Shown here: positions 23,793 through 36,244 of the stretch, piece by piece
Layout: each line of letters opens with the position of its first letter
Position numbering within the stretch: position 1 is the first letter of the stretch
DNA from: Lamprobacter modestohalophilus
Lineage (GTDB): Bacteria > Pseudomonadota > Gammaproteobacteria > Chromatiales > Chromatiaceae
Assembly: GCF_016583905.1 (NCBI RefSeq)
Contig: NZ_NRRY01000005.1
Location: 62,001 to 126,000 of the forward strand
Direction of reading: 5' to 3'
Length of the DNA stretch: 64,000 nucleotides
Program-made: the position numbers and the translations under genes
The notes under the pieces: model-generated
The model's input: the letters and a program-made list of their open reading frames with translations, nothing else
The model's database searches: none
What the model was told of the DNA's origin: nothing

Positions 23793-25430
23793 TCAGGTTT
23801 GACCACCGGACGTATCGATGACGTCGAGTTCAGTCTCAGCCGACAACTCTCGTATCCAAAGATCGAGCTTGCCGAGCACGTCCGGCAATGCTTCGCTCGC
23901 TTGTTGCGCGGCAGCTCGATCCTGATGCAGGCTATAGATCAGTACGAACCAAGGGCGACCTCGAAACCGCTCTTCTCGCATATAGACTCGGCTGGGCAAC
24001 GGACTACGATCGACGAAATCGTCAAGTAGCTCACGGCTGTGGAAGCCAATGAGCTGCAGCGCGAAGGGACGATCAGCGACAACAATCCGCTCCGGACTCG
24101 AGCGTGCCGGCAACCGCGAGCTCTTTTCAACGCTACCGACATCAACCGTATCCAGCATCGCCTCATCTTCGGCATCGCTTAGCGCGTTCTCAACAGCCCA
24201 ACGCGGGCGGACCGCAGGCGCTGATAGCTCGCGCGCTAAACGCTGGTATTCACGATCAACCTCTCCCAAGCGGCGCTCGATGAGCGCGTCCACCACTTCA
24301 TCGACGGACCGGTTATCTATCGCCTCCTCAGCCTCAATATCAGCCATCGCAGGAGCCTGATGCGCGCCCGATCCATCGGTAGCCTCAGGGGAGGCCACGG
24401 CCAGCGCTGCATTGGTTACCTGAACGGCTGAGTCAATTGCTGCAGAGCCAGTCCCCGCGCCGTCAACATCTGGCGCCGCTGGCTCAGACGCAGCAGACTC
24501 AGGGGCTGCAAGCTCAGGGGCTGCAGCCTCAGGTATTGTAAGCTCAGGGGCTGCAGCCTCAGGTATTGTAAGCTCAGGGTCTGTAGCCTCAGGAGTTGTA
24601 AATTCAGGGGCTGCAGGCTCGGCGACTGCAGACTCAGGCGGCGCTGAGGTTCGATCAACTGCCGCCGAACGCCCAGCATCGACAGGCTTTTGCAGCACCA
24701 TGCCATTATTCGGCAGGACGTCGGTCGAGCGCTCACCCACCACCTGCGCATTTGCTGTCGCGTCTGCGCTGTCAGCTATCGCATCTGCGCTGTCAGCTAT
24801 TTCATCTGAACTGCTACTTGACTTGATCTTGGTGGTATCGACCATCCGTTCGCGCAACACCGCGACCTGGCCCTCTAGGCCTTGAGTCAGCGAGTCAGTT
24901 GGTGTTGCCTCAACCGCTGCGGCGACCGTTGAAGAGGAGGGGGAGGTAGAGGTGGAGGTGGAAACGGCTGACGGCTGCTCAGTAACAGCGTCCTGGCCGG
25001 TCGCAATCAGGGCGCCTGCCTCTAGCGCCACGACCTGCTGCTGCAACTGCTCAAGATCAGCACGCCAATCCCGCTGCATCCGTTCAACCTGAAGCAGAAC
25101 AAAGCTAATAGAGAGGACCGTCAGGAGTATCATCAGGGCAGCGACCAGTACCACCCCCACGCGTTGGAAGCTTGCCAAGGCCGCGACTTCTACCCGCTGG
25201 GACTCGATGGCTCGATGCATCTGCGTGGCATTGCGCCGCCGCTCGTCATCGACCGCCGCAATGCGCTCAATCAGCGAGCTTTGCAGTGTTTCGACTTGCG
25301 GGTCTAGTCTGCGCTGAGCAACAGCAGCATCCGCTTCGGGCAAAGGAGGACTGGCGCCTGAGGCTTCTCGGTGGAGAAACCCGGCCACGTCCGGCGGGTT
25401 CTTTGGGTTAGGATCATACGGATGAACCAT
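23793..25430 (-). CDS. SPOR-domain membrane protein (DamX-like layout)
   Basis: 545 residues from ATG 25430, which has AAGGA about 10 nt upstream; ATG 25466 is in frame but has no ribosome site. An N-terminal cytoplasmic region is followed by one membrane helix (VGVVLVAALMILLTVLSISF), a coiled coil, a long Ala/Pro/Glu repeat linker, and a C-terminal SPOR-like domain (FALQLIGFHSRELLDDFVD, GRPWFVLIYS, AAAQQASEALPDVL). SPOR domains bind denuded septal peptidoglycan, so a division role is likely. The linker expansions come from 15- and 21-bp DNA repeats. Confidence 0.8.
   Translation of the reverse strand: MVHPYDPNPKNPPDVAGFLHREASGASPPLPEADAAVAQRRLDPQVETLQSSLIERIAAVDDERRRNATQMHRAIESQRVEVAALASFQRVGVVLVAALMILLTVLSISFVLLQVERMQRDWRADLEQLQQQVVALEAGALIATGQDAVTEQPSAVSTSTSTSPSSSTVAAAVEATPTDSLTQGLEGQVAVLRERMVDTTKIKSSSSSDEIADSADAIADSADATANAQVVGERSTDVLPNNGMVLQKPVDAGRSAAVDRTSAPPESAVAEPAAPEFTTPEATDPELTIPEAAAPELTIPEAAAPELAAPESAASEPAAPDVDGAGTGSAAIDSAVQVTNAALAVASPEATDGSGAHQAPAMADIEAEEAIDNRSVDEVVDALIERRLGEVDREYQRLARELSAPAVRPRWAVENALSDAEDEAMLDTVDVGSVEKSSRLPARSSPERIVVADRPFALQLIGFHSRELLDDFVDRSPLPSRVYMREERFRGRPWFVLIYSLHQDRAAAQQASEALPDVLGKLDLWIRELSAETELDVIDTSGGQT
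24484..24640 (-). repeat. 15-bp repeat block in the SPOR gene linker
   Basis: GCTGCAAGCTCAGGG-type 15-bp units, about ten with variation, encode PELAAPE/PELTIPEAA pentads. Larger 30-bp period copies also occur. The frame is preserved. Confidence 0.85.
24750..24815 (-). repeat. 21-bp repeat in the SPOR gene linker
   Basis: GCATCTGCGCTGTCAGCTATC repeats two to three times, encoding ADSADAI heptads. Confidence 0.8.
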
Positions 25431-25733
25431 CAGCTTCTGTTCCTTGTAACCAATGCTGAAGACCATTCATCATCGGCCAGTACCGCGCCGATGCCAAGTC
25501 TGCTAGCAAACGCTGGTCACCTCAAAGACCTGACTCAGATCAAGATTGACTCGCATCAATAACCGAGAAATCAGCCGTGACCAACATCATACGATGCGTG
25601 TTTTTGGCGATTCAGAGCCGACCAATAAGGCTTCTATTGCGCGGCGACATTGACCCAAGCTCACGGCAGCGCTACCAACACCAACCTTAAGACTAGGCGC
25701 GAAACCGACTGATCGACCTCACGAGGACCTTCG

Positions 25734-26591
25734 ATGGATTTAACAGAAAAAACCGCGCTGGTCACAGGCGCCAATTCAGGGCTCGGCAAGGCCGTCGCGC
25801 GCGCACTCGCCGCTCGAGGCGCGCGCGTCCTCATGGTGGCCAGGGACTCGCGGCGGGGCGAAGAAGCCCTCGAAGAGCTCAAGGTTGCGACCGGAAACGA
25901 CCGACTCGAGCTCCTGATCGCAGACCTGAAATCGCAAGCCCAGGTCCGCAGGCTCGCCAAAGAGGTCAGCGAGAAAGCCCCAACACTCGACTTCTTGGTC
26001 AACAATGCAGGAACCGCCTTTCCGAAGCGTTGCCTGACCGAGGATGGCATCGAATGCACGCTTGCGATCAATCACCTGGCGCCGTTCCTGCTCACAAACC
26101 TCCTGCTCGATCAGCTCAAAGCCGCCGCGCCATCGCGGATCATCAACGTCGGAACCCGCATTAATGAGGCGATGGAGCTCGGCGACCTGAACTGGGAAGG
26201 TCGCTCGTTCAAGATGATGCGCGCCTACGTCGAATCGAAGCTCGGCATGCTGCACTTCACCCGACAGCTAGCCAAGCAGATCAAGGGCACCGGTGTCACC
26301 GTCAACTGCGTCTTCCCAGGCGTATTCAAATCCAACCTCGGCGGCACCGACGGCGCACAGGGCCTGTTCTGGAAATCGGTCAGCTTGCTGGTCGGTTGGG
26401 CGCTTGCTCAGCCTGAGCAAGCCGCAGAGCGCGTCATGTACCTGATCGAATCCCCCGAGGTCGCTGAGATCAGCGGCGAATACTTCGGCAATTGCCGTAT
26501 CATCTCGTTGCCGACCCAGGCGCGCGACCCAGCCGCCAATGCCCGCGTTTGGGAGATCAGCGAGCGCCTTGCCAACCTTGATGAGGCCTAA
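25734..26591 (+). CDS. Short-chain dehydrogenase/reductase, retinol-dehydrogenase-like
   Basis: 285 residues. The Rossmann motif VTGANSGLGKAVARAL, NNAG in DFLVNNAGTAF, and the catalytic YVESKLG are present; the usual catalytic serine after the INVGT segment is not obvious (Thr or Gly instead). It should use NAD(P)H on an unknown carbonyl or alcohol substrate. A GAGG site precedes ATG 25734. It converges on tatD. Confidence 0.85.
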   Translation: MDLTEKTALVTGANSGLGKAVARALAARGARVLMVARDSRRGEEALEELKVATGNDRLELLIADLKSQAQVRRLAKEVSEKAPTLDFLVNNAGTAFPKRCLTEDGIECTLAINHLAPFLLTNLLLDQLKAAAPSRIINVGTRINEAMELGDLNWEGRSFKMMRAYVESKLGMLHFTRQLAKQIKGTGVTVNCVFPGVFKSNLGGTDGAQGLFWKSVSLLVGWALAQPEQAAERVMYLIESPEVAEISGEYFGNCRIISLPTQARDPAANARVWEISERLANLDEA

Positions 26592-26612
26592 GGCAATCTC
26601 TGTCAGCACTCA
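26588..26612. repeat. 25-bp repeated motif, copy 2
   Basis: CTAAGGCAATCTCTGTCAGC plus ACTCA joins the SDR stop to the tatD stop codon (read on minus: TGA then GTGCTGACAGAGATTGCC). See also 16842 and 54253. Confidence 0.5.
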
Positions 26613-27407
26613 GGCCGCCGCACTGGGCGGTTTAGCCGCACCGGTGAACAAGCGAAAGAAATTCTCTGTCGTCAGCTCAGTAACCGCTTCGACAGAGAGG
26701 CCGCGCAGCTCCGCGACCTGCGCGGCGACATGGGTCACGAAGCGCGGCTCGTTCTTCTTGCCTCGGTGCGGCACTGGCGCGAGATACGGCGAGTCCGTTT
26801 CGATCAACAAACGCTCCAGGGGCACCGAGCGAGCAACCTCGCGCAGGCTCTCGGCATTCTTGAAGGTCAGGATGCCGGAGAATGAGATGTAGAAGCCGAG
26901 ATCAAGCGCTTGCTGCGCCATCTCCCAGGTCTCGGTGAAGCAGTGCATGACTCCGCCAGCTGCATCAGCCCCAGCGTCGCGCATCACCGCGATGGTGTCG
27001 TCGCGCGCGTCACGCGTGTGAATGATCAAGGGCTTTGCGAGCGTGCGCGCGGCCTCGATGTGAGTCCGAAATCGCTCACGCTGCCATTCCAGATCACCCT
27101 GATTGTAGTGATAGTCGAGTCCCGTCTCACCGATCGCCACCACATCGGGATCAGACCCAAGCCGCACTAAGTCGTCCAGCGAAGGCTCATCACCACCCTG
27201 TTCGCTTGGATGGACGCCAACCGACACCGAGACATTTGGAAAAGGGCTGACCAGGCGACGCATCGCGGCGTAGTGCTCGAGGTCGATGCAGACGCAGAGC
27301 ATGTGCCCAACGTCTTCTTCGCCTGCGCGACCCAGCATGGCGCCAAAGTCCCCGTCGTAGGGGCTTAGATCAACGCGATCGAGATGACAGTGAGAATCGA
27401 CTAGCAT
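26610..27407 (-). CDS. tatD: TatD-family metal-dependent hydrolase / DNase
   Basis: 265 residues. Metal ligands are visible: DSHCHLD near the N-terminus, GETGLDYHY, the histidines of LIIHTRDARDD and MHCFTETWE, and DSPYLAP. TatD/YcfH proteins are 3'-5' exonucleases on single-stranded DNA or RNA ends. It closes the pabC-mltG-tmk-holB-pilZ-tatD run, the conserved gammaproteobacterial order. Confidence 0.93.
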   Translation of the reverse strand: MLVDSHCHLDRVDLSPYDGDFGAMLGRAGEEDVGHMLCVCIDLEHYAAMRRLVSPFPNVSVSVGVHPSEQGGDEPSLDDLVRLGSDPDVVAIGETGLDYHYNQGDLEWQRERFRTHIEAARTLAKPLIIHTRDARDDTIAVMRDAGADAAGGVMHCFTETWEMAQQALDLGFYISFSGILTFKNAESLREVARSVPLERLLIETDSPYLAPVPHRGKKNEPRFVTHVAAQVAELRGLSVEAVTELTTENFFRLFTGAAKPPSAAA

Positions 27408-27539
27408 AAGGGATCAACATCAGTTTAGAGAGCCAAGCGACTCTTTGGGCACTACTGTAAGGCGATGATCGGGGTGCGGGAAATAGACCGCGACCAAGCC
27501 ATCCGGCCATCGCCAGCAGCGCACGGAGCAACACAAGGC

Positions 27540-27920
27540 TCACATTGTATGTGTTGGACGCTGCGCATCAGTGCCACTGGGCAGGTACTGCTCGAACTTA
27601 TGACGGATATCGTTCTTTTCCTGCTCCTTGAACTGGATGCCAACACCCGCCGCGCGGTTCCCTTCCGCACCCACCGGCGTCACCCATACCACCTGGCCGG
27701 CAACCGGGATGCGATCAGGCTCGTCCAACAACTGCACCAGCAGAAACAGCTCATCACCAAGCTGGTAAGGATGGCTCGTCGGGACGAAGAGACCGCCGTT
27801 CTTGATGAACGGCATATAAGCAGCATGTAGCGCCCGGCGATCCTTGATCACCAGACTCAGGATGCGACGGCGCGCCTCTGGCTGCTGGCCGGGTCGCTCT
27901 GATTGGGCGATGGGAATCAC
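27540..27920 (-). CDS. pilZ: PilZ-domain protein (type IV pilus PilZ type)
   Basis: 126 residues, a single PilZ domain: RRRILSLVIKDRRALHAAYM, NGGLFVPTSHPYQLGDELFL, GQVVWVTPVGAEGNRAAGVG. The RxxxR and D/NxSxxG c-di-GMP signature is incomplete, as in the canonical pilus-biogenesis PilZ placed next to holB. It likely acts with PilB and FimX-like proteins in pilus extension. It lies 51 nt after holB. Confidence 0.88.
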   Translation of the reverse strand: MIPIAQSERPGQQPEARRRILSLVIKDRRALHAAYMPFIKNGGLFVPTSHPYQLGDELFLLVQLLDEPDRIPVAGQVVWVTPVGAEGNRAAGVGIQFKEQEKNDIRHKFEQYLPSGTDAQRPTHTM

Positions 27921-27971
27921 CTCCTGAAACCTGTCGAAACATCCGCTTGCCTAGGATAGGACTGGCAGCGG

Positions 27972-30820
<2,849 letters not shown>

Positions 30821-30824
<4 letters not shown>

Positions 30825-31711
30825 CAATGGGACTCCGGTTGCATCAGCTGCTCGCGAACCCGATCGATCAGTGGCCACGGCAACAGCGAAAGATCGAACT
30901 CGCGGCCGTCAAAGGAGCGGATTGGCCAAACCCCAAAGAGCGCGTTCGTCAACAGAGCGCCTTGCGCCCTGATCAGGTGATCGAGGGTCAGCCGCCGCTC
31001 TTGCACCTGATAACCAGCCTCAGCCGCGATCCGCAACAGCCGTCCCCGCGCCGTTCCAGCAACCCCGCAGCGATCAATCAATGGCGTCTCGAGGCCCGCC
31101 TCGGTCACCAGAAACAAGTTGCTCATGGTACCGCAAACCAAGGCCCCTTCAGCATCGAGCATCAACCCCTCATCGATGCTTGGCTCGCTCCATTCTGAGC
31201 GCGCGAGCACCTGCTCGAGTCGATTGAGATGCTTTAGGCCCGCGAGCTGCGGATTGATGCCGAGCCGGGTCTCGCACAGCCGGACCTCGACGCCCTGCTC
31301 AGTACGGGGATCCTGTCGAGCCTCTGCGGCAACCGCATCGCTACGATCAGCAGCCGGTGCGTCGACAAACAGGATGCGTGTCGGCTGAGGGTCGGACGGT
31401 AGACGATAGCCACGCGCGGACGGGCCGCGCGTCATCATCACCTTCAGCACTCCAACCTCGACGCCTTCGACGAGCTGGTTGGCTTCTGTCTTCAGACGTG
31501 CTGGCGACGGTAAGGGCAGCCTCAGCCGCGCAGCACCGCGTGCGAGACGGTCAAGGTGGTCGAGCCAGCAGCAGGGTCGGCCAGAGCGGACAGCGATGGT
31601 CTCGAAGAGTCCGTCGCCATAGGCGAGGCCTCGGTCTCGAACATCAATGTCGGACCGCGCCTCACCGTTGATCAGGCACCGCCGCAGGCGGTGCGGTAAC
31701 GCTGAGCCCAT
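30821..31711 (-). CDS. pabC: Aminodeoxychorismate lyase
   Basis: 296 residues from ATG 31711, the start that matches family length (MGSALPHRLRRCLINGEARS); an ATG at 31783 lies inside fabF. Class IV PLP fold: RDRGLAYGDGLFETIAV, the lysine in LAGLKHLNRLEQVLA, and DEGLMLDAEGALVCGTMSNLF. It forms 4-aminobenzoate plus pyruvate for folate synthesis. It follows fabF by 31 nt and overlaps mltG. Confidence 0.93.
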
Positions 31712-31742
31712 GGCCGCCGATCCCAGAGGCAGCCCTGCTGGA

Positions 31743-32981
31743 CTAGATTCGCTTGAAGACGAGGGTACCGTTGGTGCCACCAAAGCCGAAGGAGTTGCTC
31801 AGCGCCACATCGATCTTCATCTCGCGCGCTGTATTCGGAACATAGTCCAAATCGCAGTCTGGGTCCGGCGTCTCGTAGTTGATGGTTGGCGGCGCAACCT
31901 GGTCGCGCATCGCAAGCACCGTGAAAATGGCTTCAGCGCCACCGGCTGCACCGAGCATGTGGCCAGTCATCGACTTGGTCGAGCTTACCGCCAGCTCATA
32001 AGCGGCATCGCCGAAGGCGCGCTTGATCCCTCTTGTCTCAGCGATATCACCCGCTGGCGTAGACGTGCCATGCGCATTGATGTAATCGACTTCAGCCTTA
32101 TCGAGGCCAGCATCGGCGAGGGCCATCAACATGCAATCGCTCGCGCCCTCACCAGTCAGTGAAGGTGCCGTCATATGATAGGCGTCGGAATTCATGCCAA
32201 CACCAACGACCTCGGCATAGATACGAGCGCCGCGCGCCTTTGCGTGCTCATACTCCTCCAAGAGCATCACCCCAGCGCCATCGCTCAAAACGAAGCCATC
32301 GCGATTCTTGTCGAATGGGCGACTCGCTCCCTGAGGATCATCATTACGCGTCGACAGCGCGCGCGCAGCGGCAAAGCCGCCAAGCCCAACTGGCGAGGTT
32401 GCCATCTCAGCACCACCAGCAAGCATCGCGTCGACAACGCCATGACGAATCATGAACGCCGCATCGCCAATGTTGTGGGTCGCGGTGCTACAGGCAGAGA
32501 CGATCGAATAGTTCGGTCCCTTGAGCCCATACTTGATCGACAAATCGCCCGCAACCATGTTGACGATATTCGCCGGGACGAAGAAGGGCGAGATCTTGCG
32601 CGGGCCACCATCGAGGTAGGCACCATAGTTATTCTCGATGCCGGTAATGCCACCGATACCCGAGCCAATCACGACGCCGATCCGCCGGCAATTCTCCTCG
32701 GTGACTTCGAGGCCTGAGTCTTCGATAGCCTGGGTGCCAGCGGCGATGCCATAGTGGATAAAGGCATCCATCTTACGTGACTCTTTCTTGGTCACGTACT
32801 GGGTTACATCGAAACCATAGATGGGACCGCCAAAGCGGCTGCTAAAGGGGCTCACGTCGAAGTGGGTGATCGGCTGTATCCCACTGCGCCCCGCGAGGAT
32901 GCTATCCCAAGCGGACGGAATGTCGAGCCCCACCGGCGACACGATACCGAGCCCGGTGATGACTACCCTTCTGTCTGACAT
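31743..32981 (-). CDS. fabF: 3-oxoacyl-ACP synthase II
   Basis: 412 residues starting [20 protein letters not shown]. The condensing-enzyme triad is in place: Cys in [10 protein letters not shown], His in [11 protein letters not shown] and His in [15 protein letters not shown]. It elongates acyl-ACP with malonyl-ACP and adjusts unsaturated chain length with temperature. It lies 160 nt downstream of acpP. Confidence 0.97.
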   Translation of the reverse strand: MSDRRVVITGLGIVSPVGLDIPSAWDSILAGRSGIQPITHFDVSPFSSRFGGPIYGFDVTQYVTKKESRKMDAFIHYGIAAGTQAIEDSGLEVTEENCRRIGVVIGSGIGGITGIENNYGAYLDGGPRKISPFFVPANIVNMVAGDLSIKYGLKGPNYSIVSACSTATHNIGDAAFMIRHGVVDAMLAGGAEMATSPVGLGGFAAARALSTRNDDPQGASRPFDKNRDGFVLSDGAGVMLLEEYEHAKARGARIYAEVVGVGMNSDAYHMTAPSLTGEGASDCMLMALADAGLDKAEVDYINAHGTSTPAGDIAETRGIKRAFGDAAYELAVSSTKSMTGHMLGAAGGAEAIFTVLAMRDQVAPPTINYETPDPDCDLDYVPNTAREMKIDVALSNSFGFGGTNGTLVFKRI

Positions 32982-33141
32982 GAATTACCCCTCAAATCTA
33001 GTTGACGACGCGAAGCCGCCGAACAGCAACAGCCCACACCGCCGGGTCGTGAAGAGGCGTCGACCTCAACCCGGCCCAGGAGCACCTGCAAATCCACGGC
33101 GGACGCGCTCCGGCATGTACCGGATAAGCACGACTTCAGGA

Positions 33142-33378
33142 TCAACCGAGATGCGCGTTGACGTAATCGACAGCTTCTTTGACCTTGGTGATCTTCTCGG
33201 CGTCTTCATCCGGGATCTCGGTCTCGAACTCTTCCTCGAGCGCCATAACAAGCTCGACGGTATCCAACGAGTCGGCACCCAAGTCGTCAACGAATGACGC
33301 ATCCATGGTCACCTCCTCCTCCTTGACGCCGAGCTGCTCGACGACGATCTTACGCACCCGCTCTTCAACGCTACTCAT
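33142..33378 (-). CDS. acpP: Acyl carrier protein
   Basis: 78 residues from ATG 33378 ([20 protein letters not shown]), with the phosphopantetheine serine in [20 protein letters not shown]. It is acidic, as expected. The longer frame from 33408 adds ten unconserved residues and is rejected. It sits between fabG and fabF in the fatty-acid cluster, with a 165-bp upstream gap that probably carries its own promoter to sustain high expression. Confidence 0.97.
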   Translation of the reverse strand: MSSVEERVRKIVVEQLGVKEEEVTMDASFVDDLGADSLDTVELVMALEEEFETEIPDEDAEKITKVKEAVDYVNAHLG

Positions 33379-33440
33379 GATTGGTAAACCCTCAGGAAGT
33401 AAAGACACGTCACCTTCTCCGTCACCTTCTCTAGGAGAGG

Positions 33441-33470
33441 CTGCGCCATTTTAGAGACAAACACCGGCAG
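33441..33470 (-). promoter_or_regulatory. Possible acpP promoter
   Basis: Reading toward acpP, TTTCGT, a 17-nt spacer and TAAAAT resemble a sigma70 -35/-10 pair; the -10 matches five of six consensus bases but the -35 is weak. It lies about 70 nt before the acpP ATG. Confidence 0.35.
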
Positions 33471-33506
33471 ACGAAAGCTCAATCGACGCCCATCAGTATC
33501 TGCCCA

Positions 33507-33533
33507 AAAACCGCGATTTGTTGTTTCAAATCA
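33507..33533 (-). terminator. Weak hairpin between fabG and acpP
   Basis: GATTTG-AAACAA-CAAATC can pair and is followed (after GCGG) by TTTTT on the minus strand. The six-base AT-rich stem is weak, so it may attenuate rather than stop fabG transcripts. Confidence 0.25.
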
Positions 33534-33543
33534 GCGACCTCAT

Positions 33544-34299
33544 TCAGACCATCAACATCCCACCATTGACATGAAGGGTTTGGCCCGTGATGTACGCGGC
33601 GGTTGGCATCGCCAAGAAGGCGACCGCAGCAGCAATTTCTTCCGCAGCCCCGAGCCGGCCGAGCGGAATGCTCGCCAAGAGCGCGTCTCGCTGGGCCTCG
33701 GGTAGCTCACGGGTCATATCCGTATCGATGAATCCGGGCGCGACCACATTCACGGTAATGCCGCGCGGGCCGAGCTCACGCGCCAATGACTTACTGAACC
33801 CAATCAGCCCCGCCTTGGATGCCGCATAGTTACATTGCCCAGCGTTGCCACTGACCCCAACCACCGAACTCACATTGATGATCCGGCCATGGCGCGCCTT
33901 GGTCATCGGTCGCGCACAGGCCTTGCAGAGCCGGAAGGCGGACGTGAGATTCGTGTCTAGGATCGCATCCCATTCCGTCTCTTTCATCCGCATCAGCAGA
34001 TTGTCGCGCGTAATGCCAGCGTTGTTGACGAGGATTGTTGGCTTTGATCCCAGCTGCTCCTCGACCGCAACCAGCGCGGCATCGACCGAGGCCTGCTCGG
34101 TCACATTCAGGCACAAGCCGATGCAGCCGCCGGCCACGGCGCCCACACGCTCAGCAATCCGCGCTGCACCAGCCTCTGTCGTCGCCGTCCCCGCGACCTT
34201 CGCACCCAGGCGCGCAAGCTCGTCGGCAATCGCGGCGCCAATACCGCGACTTGCACCGGTGACCAGTGCGATCTCGCCTGCAAGGATGGAATCAGACAT
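33544..34299 (-). CDS. fabG: 3-oxoacyl-ACP reductase
   Basis: 251 residues. SDR motif LVTGASRGIGAAIADEL, NNAG in ILVNNAGITRDNLLMRM, catalytic serine in INVSSVVGVSGNAGQ and YAASKAGLIGFSKSLARE, all complete. It reduces 3-oxoacyl-ACP with NADPH. The start overlaps the fabD end by 8 nt. Confidence 0.97.
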   Translation of the reverse strand: MSDSILAGEIALVTGASRGIGAAIADELARLGAKVAGTATTEAGAARIAERVGAVAGGCIGLCLNVTEQASVDAALVAVEEQLGSKPTILVNNAGITRDNLLMRMKETEWDAILDTNLTSAFRLCKACARPMTKARHGRIINVSSVVGVSGNAGQCNYAASKAGLIGFSKSLARELGPRGITVNVVAPGFIDTDMTRELPEAQRDALLASIPLGRLGAAEEIAAAVAFLAMPTAAYITGQTLHVNGGMLMV

Positions 34300-35236
34300 C
34301 TGCGCAAACCTCGAGTGCGTGCGACAACCCTTCCGGATCGAACACCGGTAGCGTTGTCAGACGTTTATCGATTCGTTTTCCGAGCCCAGTCAGCACCTTT
34401 CCAGGCCCTGCCTCGATCGCGAGCTGTACACCGCTGTCGGCAACGGTACGCACGCTCTCAACCCAGCGCACCGGACTGAACAATTGCTCCGCCAAACGCT
34501 GACGGATCAGCGCCGGCGACTCCGCTGTGTCCACAGTGACGTTGTGGATCACCGGAATCGAAGGCAGGTGCAGCTCGACCTGGTCCAGCTGCGCCGCCAG
34601 CTCAGCCGCCGCCTCGCGCATCAATGCGCAGTGCGAGGGCACACTCACCGGCAACAGAACCGCGCGCTTCGCGCCGGCAGCCTTGGATGCGTCGACCGCT
34701 CGCTGCACTGCCTCGCGTTCCCCGGCAATGACCACTTGCCCAGGCGCGTTAAAATTAACCGGCTCCAACACCTGCCCCTCCGCCTGCGACCGACAGAGCG
34801 CTGCAACAGCGTCATCATCGAGTCCGAGCAGCGCTGCCATCGCCCCAGCATCGCCGGGAACCGCCGCTTGCATCAAGCGCGCGCGCTCCGCAACAAGGCT
34901 CACCGCATCCGCAAAGGTCAGCGCACCGGCACAAGACAGCGCACTGTACTCGCCTAAACTATGCCCCGCCATGACCGAAGGCATTGCACCACCCTGCTCG
35001 CGCCAGACCCGCCAGACAGCAACACCCGCCGCGAGCATCGCTGGCTGCGTATTAACCGTTTGATCAAGTTCGTCTTTCGGCCCGTCCTGAGACAGTGCCC
35101 AAAGATCTCGGCTTAGGATCTGCGAGGCCTCATCGAAGGTTGCTTTGACCAATGGAAAGGCAGCTGCCAGCTCGGCCAACATGCCGATCGCCTGCGAACC
35201 TTGCCCAGGAAAGAAAAACGCGGGATGGGAGGTCAT
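34292..35236 (-). CDS. fabD: Malonyl-CoA:ACP transacylase
   Basis: 314 residues from ATG 35236, which has GGAG 6 nt upstream; the frame could begin at a TTG at 35248 but that codon overlaps the ribosome site. Motifs FFPGQGSQAIGM, active serine in GHSLGEYSALSCAGAL, and histidine in VPSHCALM. It transfers malonate from CoA to ACP. It follows fabH and overlaps fabG. Confidence 0.96.
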   Translation of the reverse strand: MTSHPAFFFPGQGSQAIGMLAELAAAFPLVKATFDEASQILSRDLWALSQDGPKDELDQTVNTQPAMLAAGVAVWRVWREQGGAMPSVMAGHSLGEYSALSCAGALTFADAVSLVAERARLMQAAVPGDAGAMAALLGLDDDAVAALCRSQAEGQVLEPVNFNAPGQVVIAGEREAVQRAVDASKAAGAKRAVLLPVSVPSHCALMREAAAELAAQLDQVELHLPSIPVIHNVTVDTAESPALIRQRLAEQLFSPVRWVESVRTVADSGVQLAIEAGPGKVLTGLGKRIDKRLTTLPVFDPEGLSHALEVCADV

Positions 35237-35282
35237 CAAAAGCTCCAAAGGGAAAACCCCAAAGGGAAAAGCCCCACAGGGC
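35237..35282. repeat. Short direct repeat in the fabD leader
   Basis: CCAAAGGGAAAAC and CCAAAGGGAAAAGC follow each other at about 15-bp spacing just upstream of the fabD start, filling the fabH-fabD gap. Confidence 0.6.
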
Positions 35283-35284
35283 GC

Positions 35285-36244
35285 TCAGTAGCGAAGTAAC
35301 GCCGAGCCCCAAGTAAAACCGCCGCCGAAGGCCTCCATCAGCACGATCTGACCGCGCTGGATGCGGCCATCGCGAACCGCCTGGTCAAAGGCGAGCGGGA
35401 TCGACGCGGCTGAGGTGTTGCCATGCTCGCCCACCGTCACCACCACCTGCTCCATCGCTAGATCGAGCTTGCGCGCGGTCGCCTTGATGATCCGAAGGTT
35501 GGCCTGATGCGGCACCAGCCAATCGATGTCAGCCCGGGTCATGTTGTTCGCGGCTAGGGTCTCGTCAACGATCGCCCCCAGCGTTGTCACGGCAACCCGG
35601 AAGACCTCATTGCCCTTCATCTGCATGTACGGCGAGCCATTGCCACCATTGCCAATGCCAGCCGGCACTTGCAGCAACTCGCGATAAGCGCCATCGGCAT
35701 GCAAGTGGGTCGAGATGATGCCTGGCTCATCGGCGGCGCCGATAACGACGGCTCCGGCGCCATCACCAAACAGCACAGAGGTCCCACGGTCAGTCCAATC
35801 GATGATCCGTGAAAGGGTCTCAGCCCCAACGACGAGCGCGCGCTCAGCACTGCCGGTGCGGATAAACTTTTCCGCGACCGCTAGCGCATAGATAAAGCCG
35901 GTGCAAACCGCCTGAATATCGAAGGCGGGACAGCCATGGCTATCCAAGCGCTCCTGCAGCAGACAGGCACTGCTCGGGAAGGTCTGATCTGGTGTGGTTG
36001 TTGCCACCACGATCAGATCAAGCTCTGCGGCCGACACGCCGGCAGCAGCGAGGGCCGCCTGCGCAGCGCGCTCGGCCAGATCGACGCAGGTCTCATCATC
36101 TGCAGCGATGTGGCGCTGCCGAATGCCGGTGCGCTCTCGAATCCAGGTGTCGGAGGTATCAACCTGACGTTCGAGATCTTGATTGGTGACGACCTTGGCA
36201 GGCAAGGCGCTGCCCGTCCCGAGGATCTGCGTAAAGCGACTCAT
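35285..36244 (-). CDS. fabH: 3-oxoacyl-ACP synthase III
   Basis: 319 residues starting [20 protein letters not shown]. Catalytic Cys in [14 protein letters not shown], His in VPHQANLRI and Asn in [13 protein letters not shown]. It starts fatty acid synthesis by condensing acetyl-CoA with malonyl-ACP. Its ATG overlaps the plsX stop by 4 nt. Confidence 0.97.
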   Translation of the reverse strand: MSRFTQILGTGSALPAKVVTNQDLERQVDTSDTWIRERTGIRQRHIAADDETCVDLAERAAQAALAAAGVSAAELDLIVVATTTPDQTFPSSACLLQERLDSHGCPAFDIQAVCTGFIYALAVAEKFIRTGSAERALVVGAETLSRIIDWTDRGTSVLFGDGAGAVVIGAADEPGIISTHLHADGAYRELLQVPAGIGNGGNGSPYMQMKGNEVFRVAVTTLGAIVDETLAANNMTRADIDWLVPHQANLRIIKATARKLDLAMEQVVVTVGEHGNTSAASIPLAFDQAVRDGRIQRGQIVLMEAFGGGFTWGSALLRY

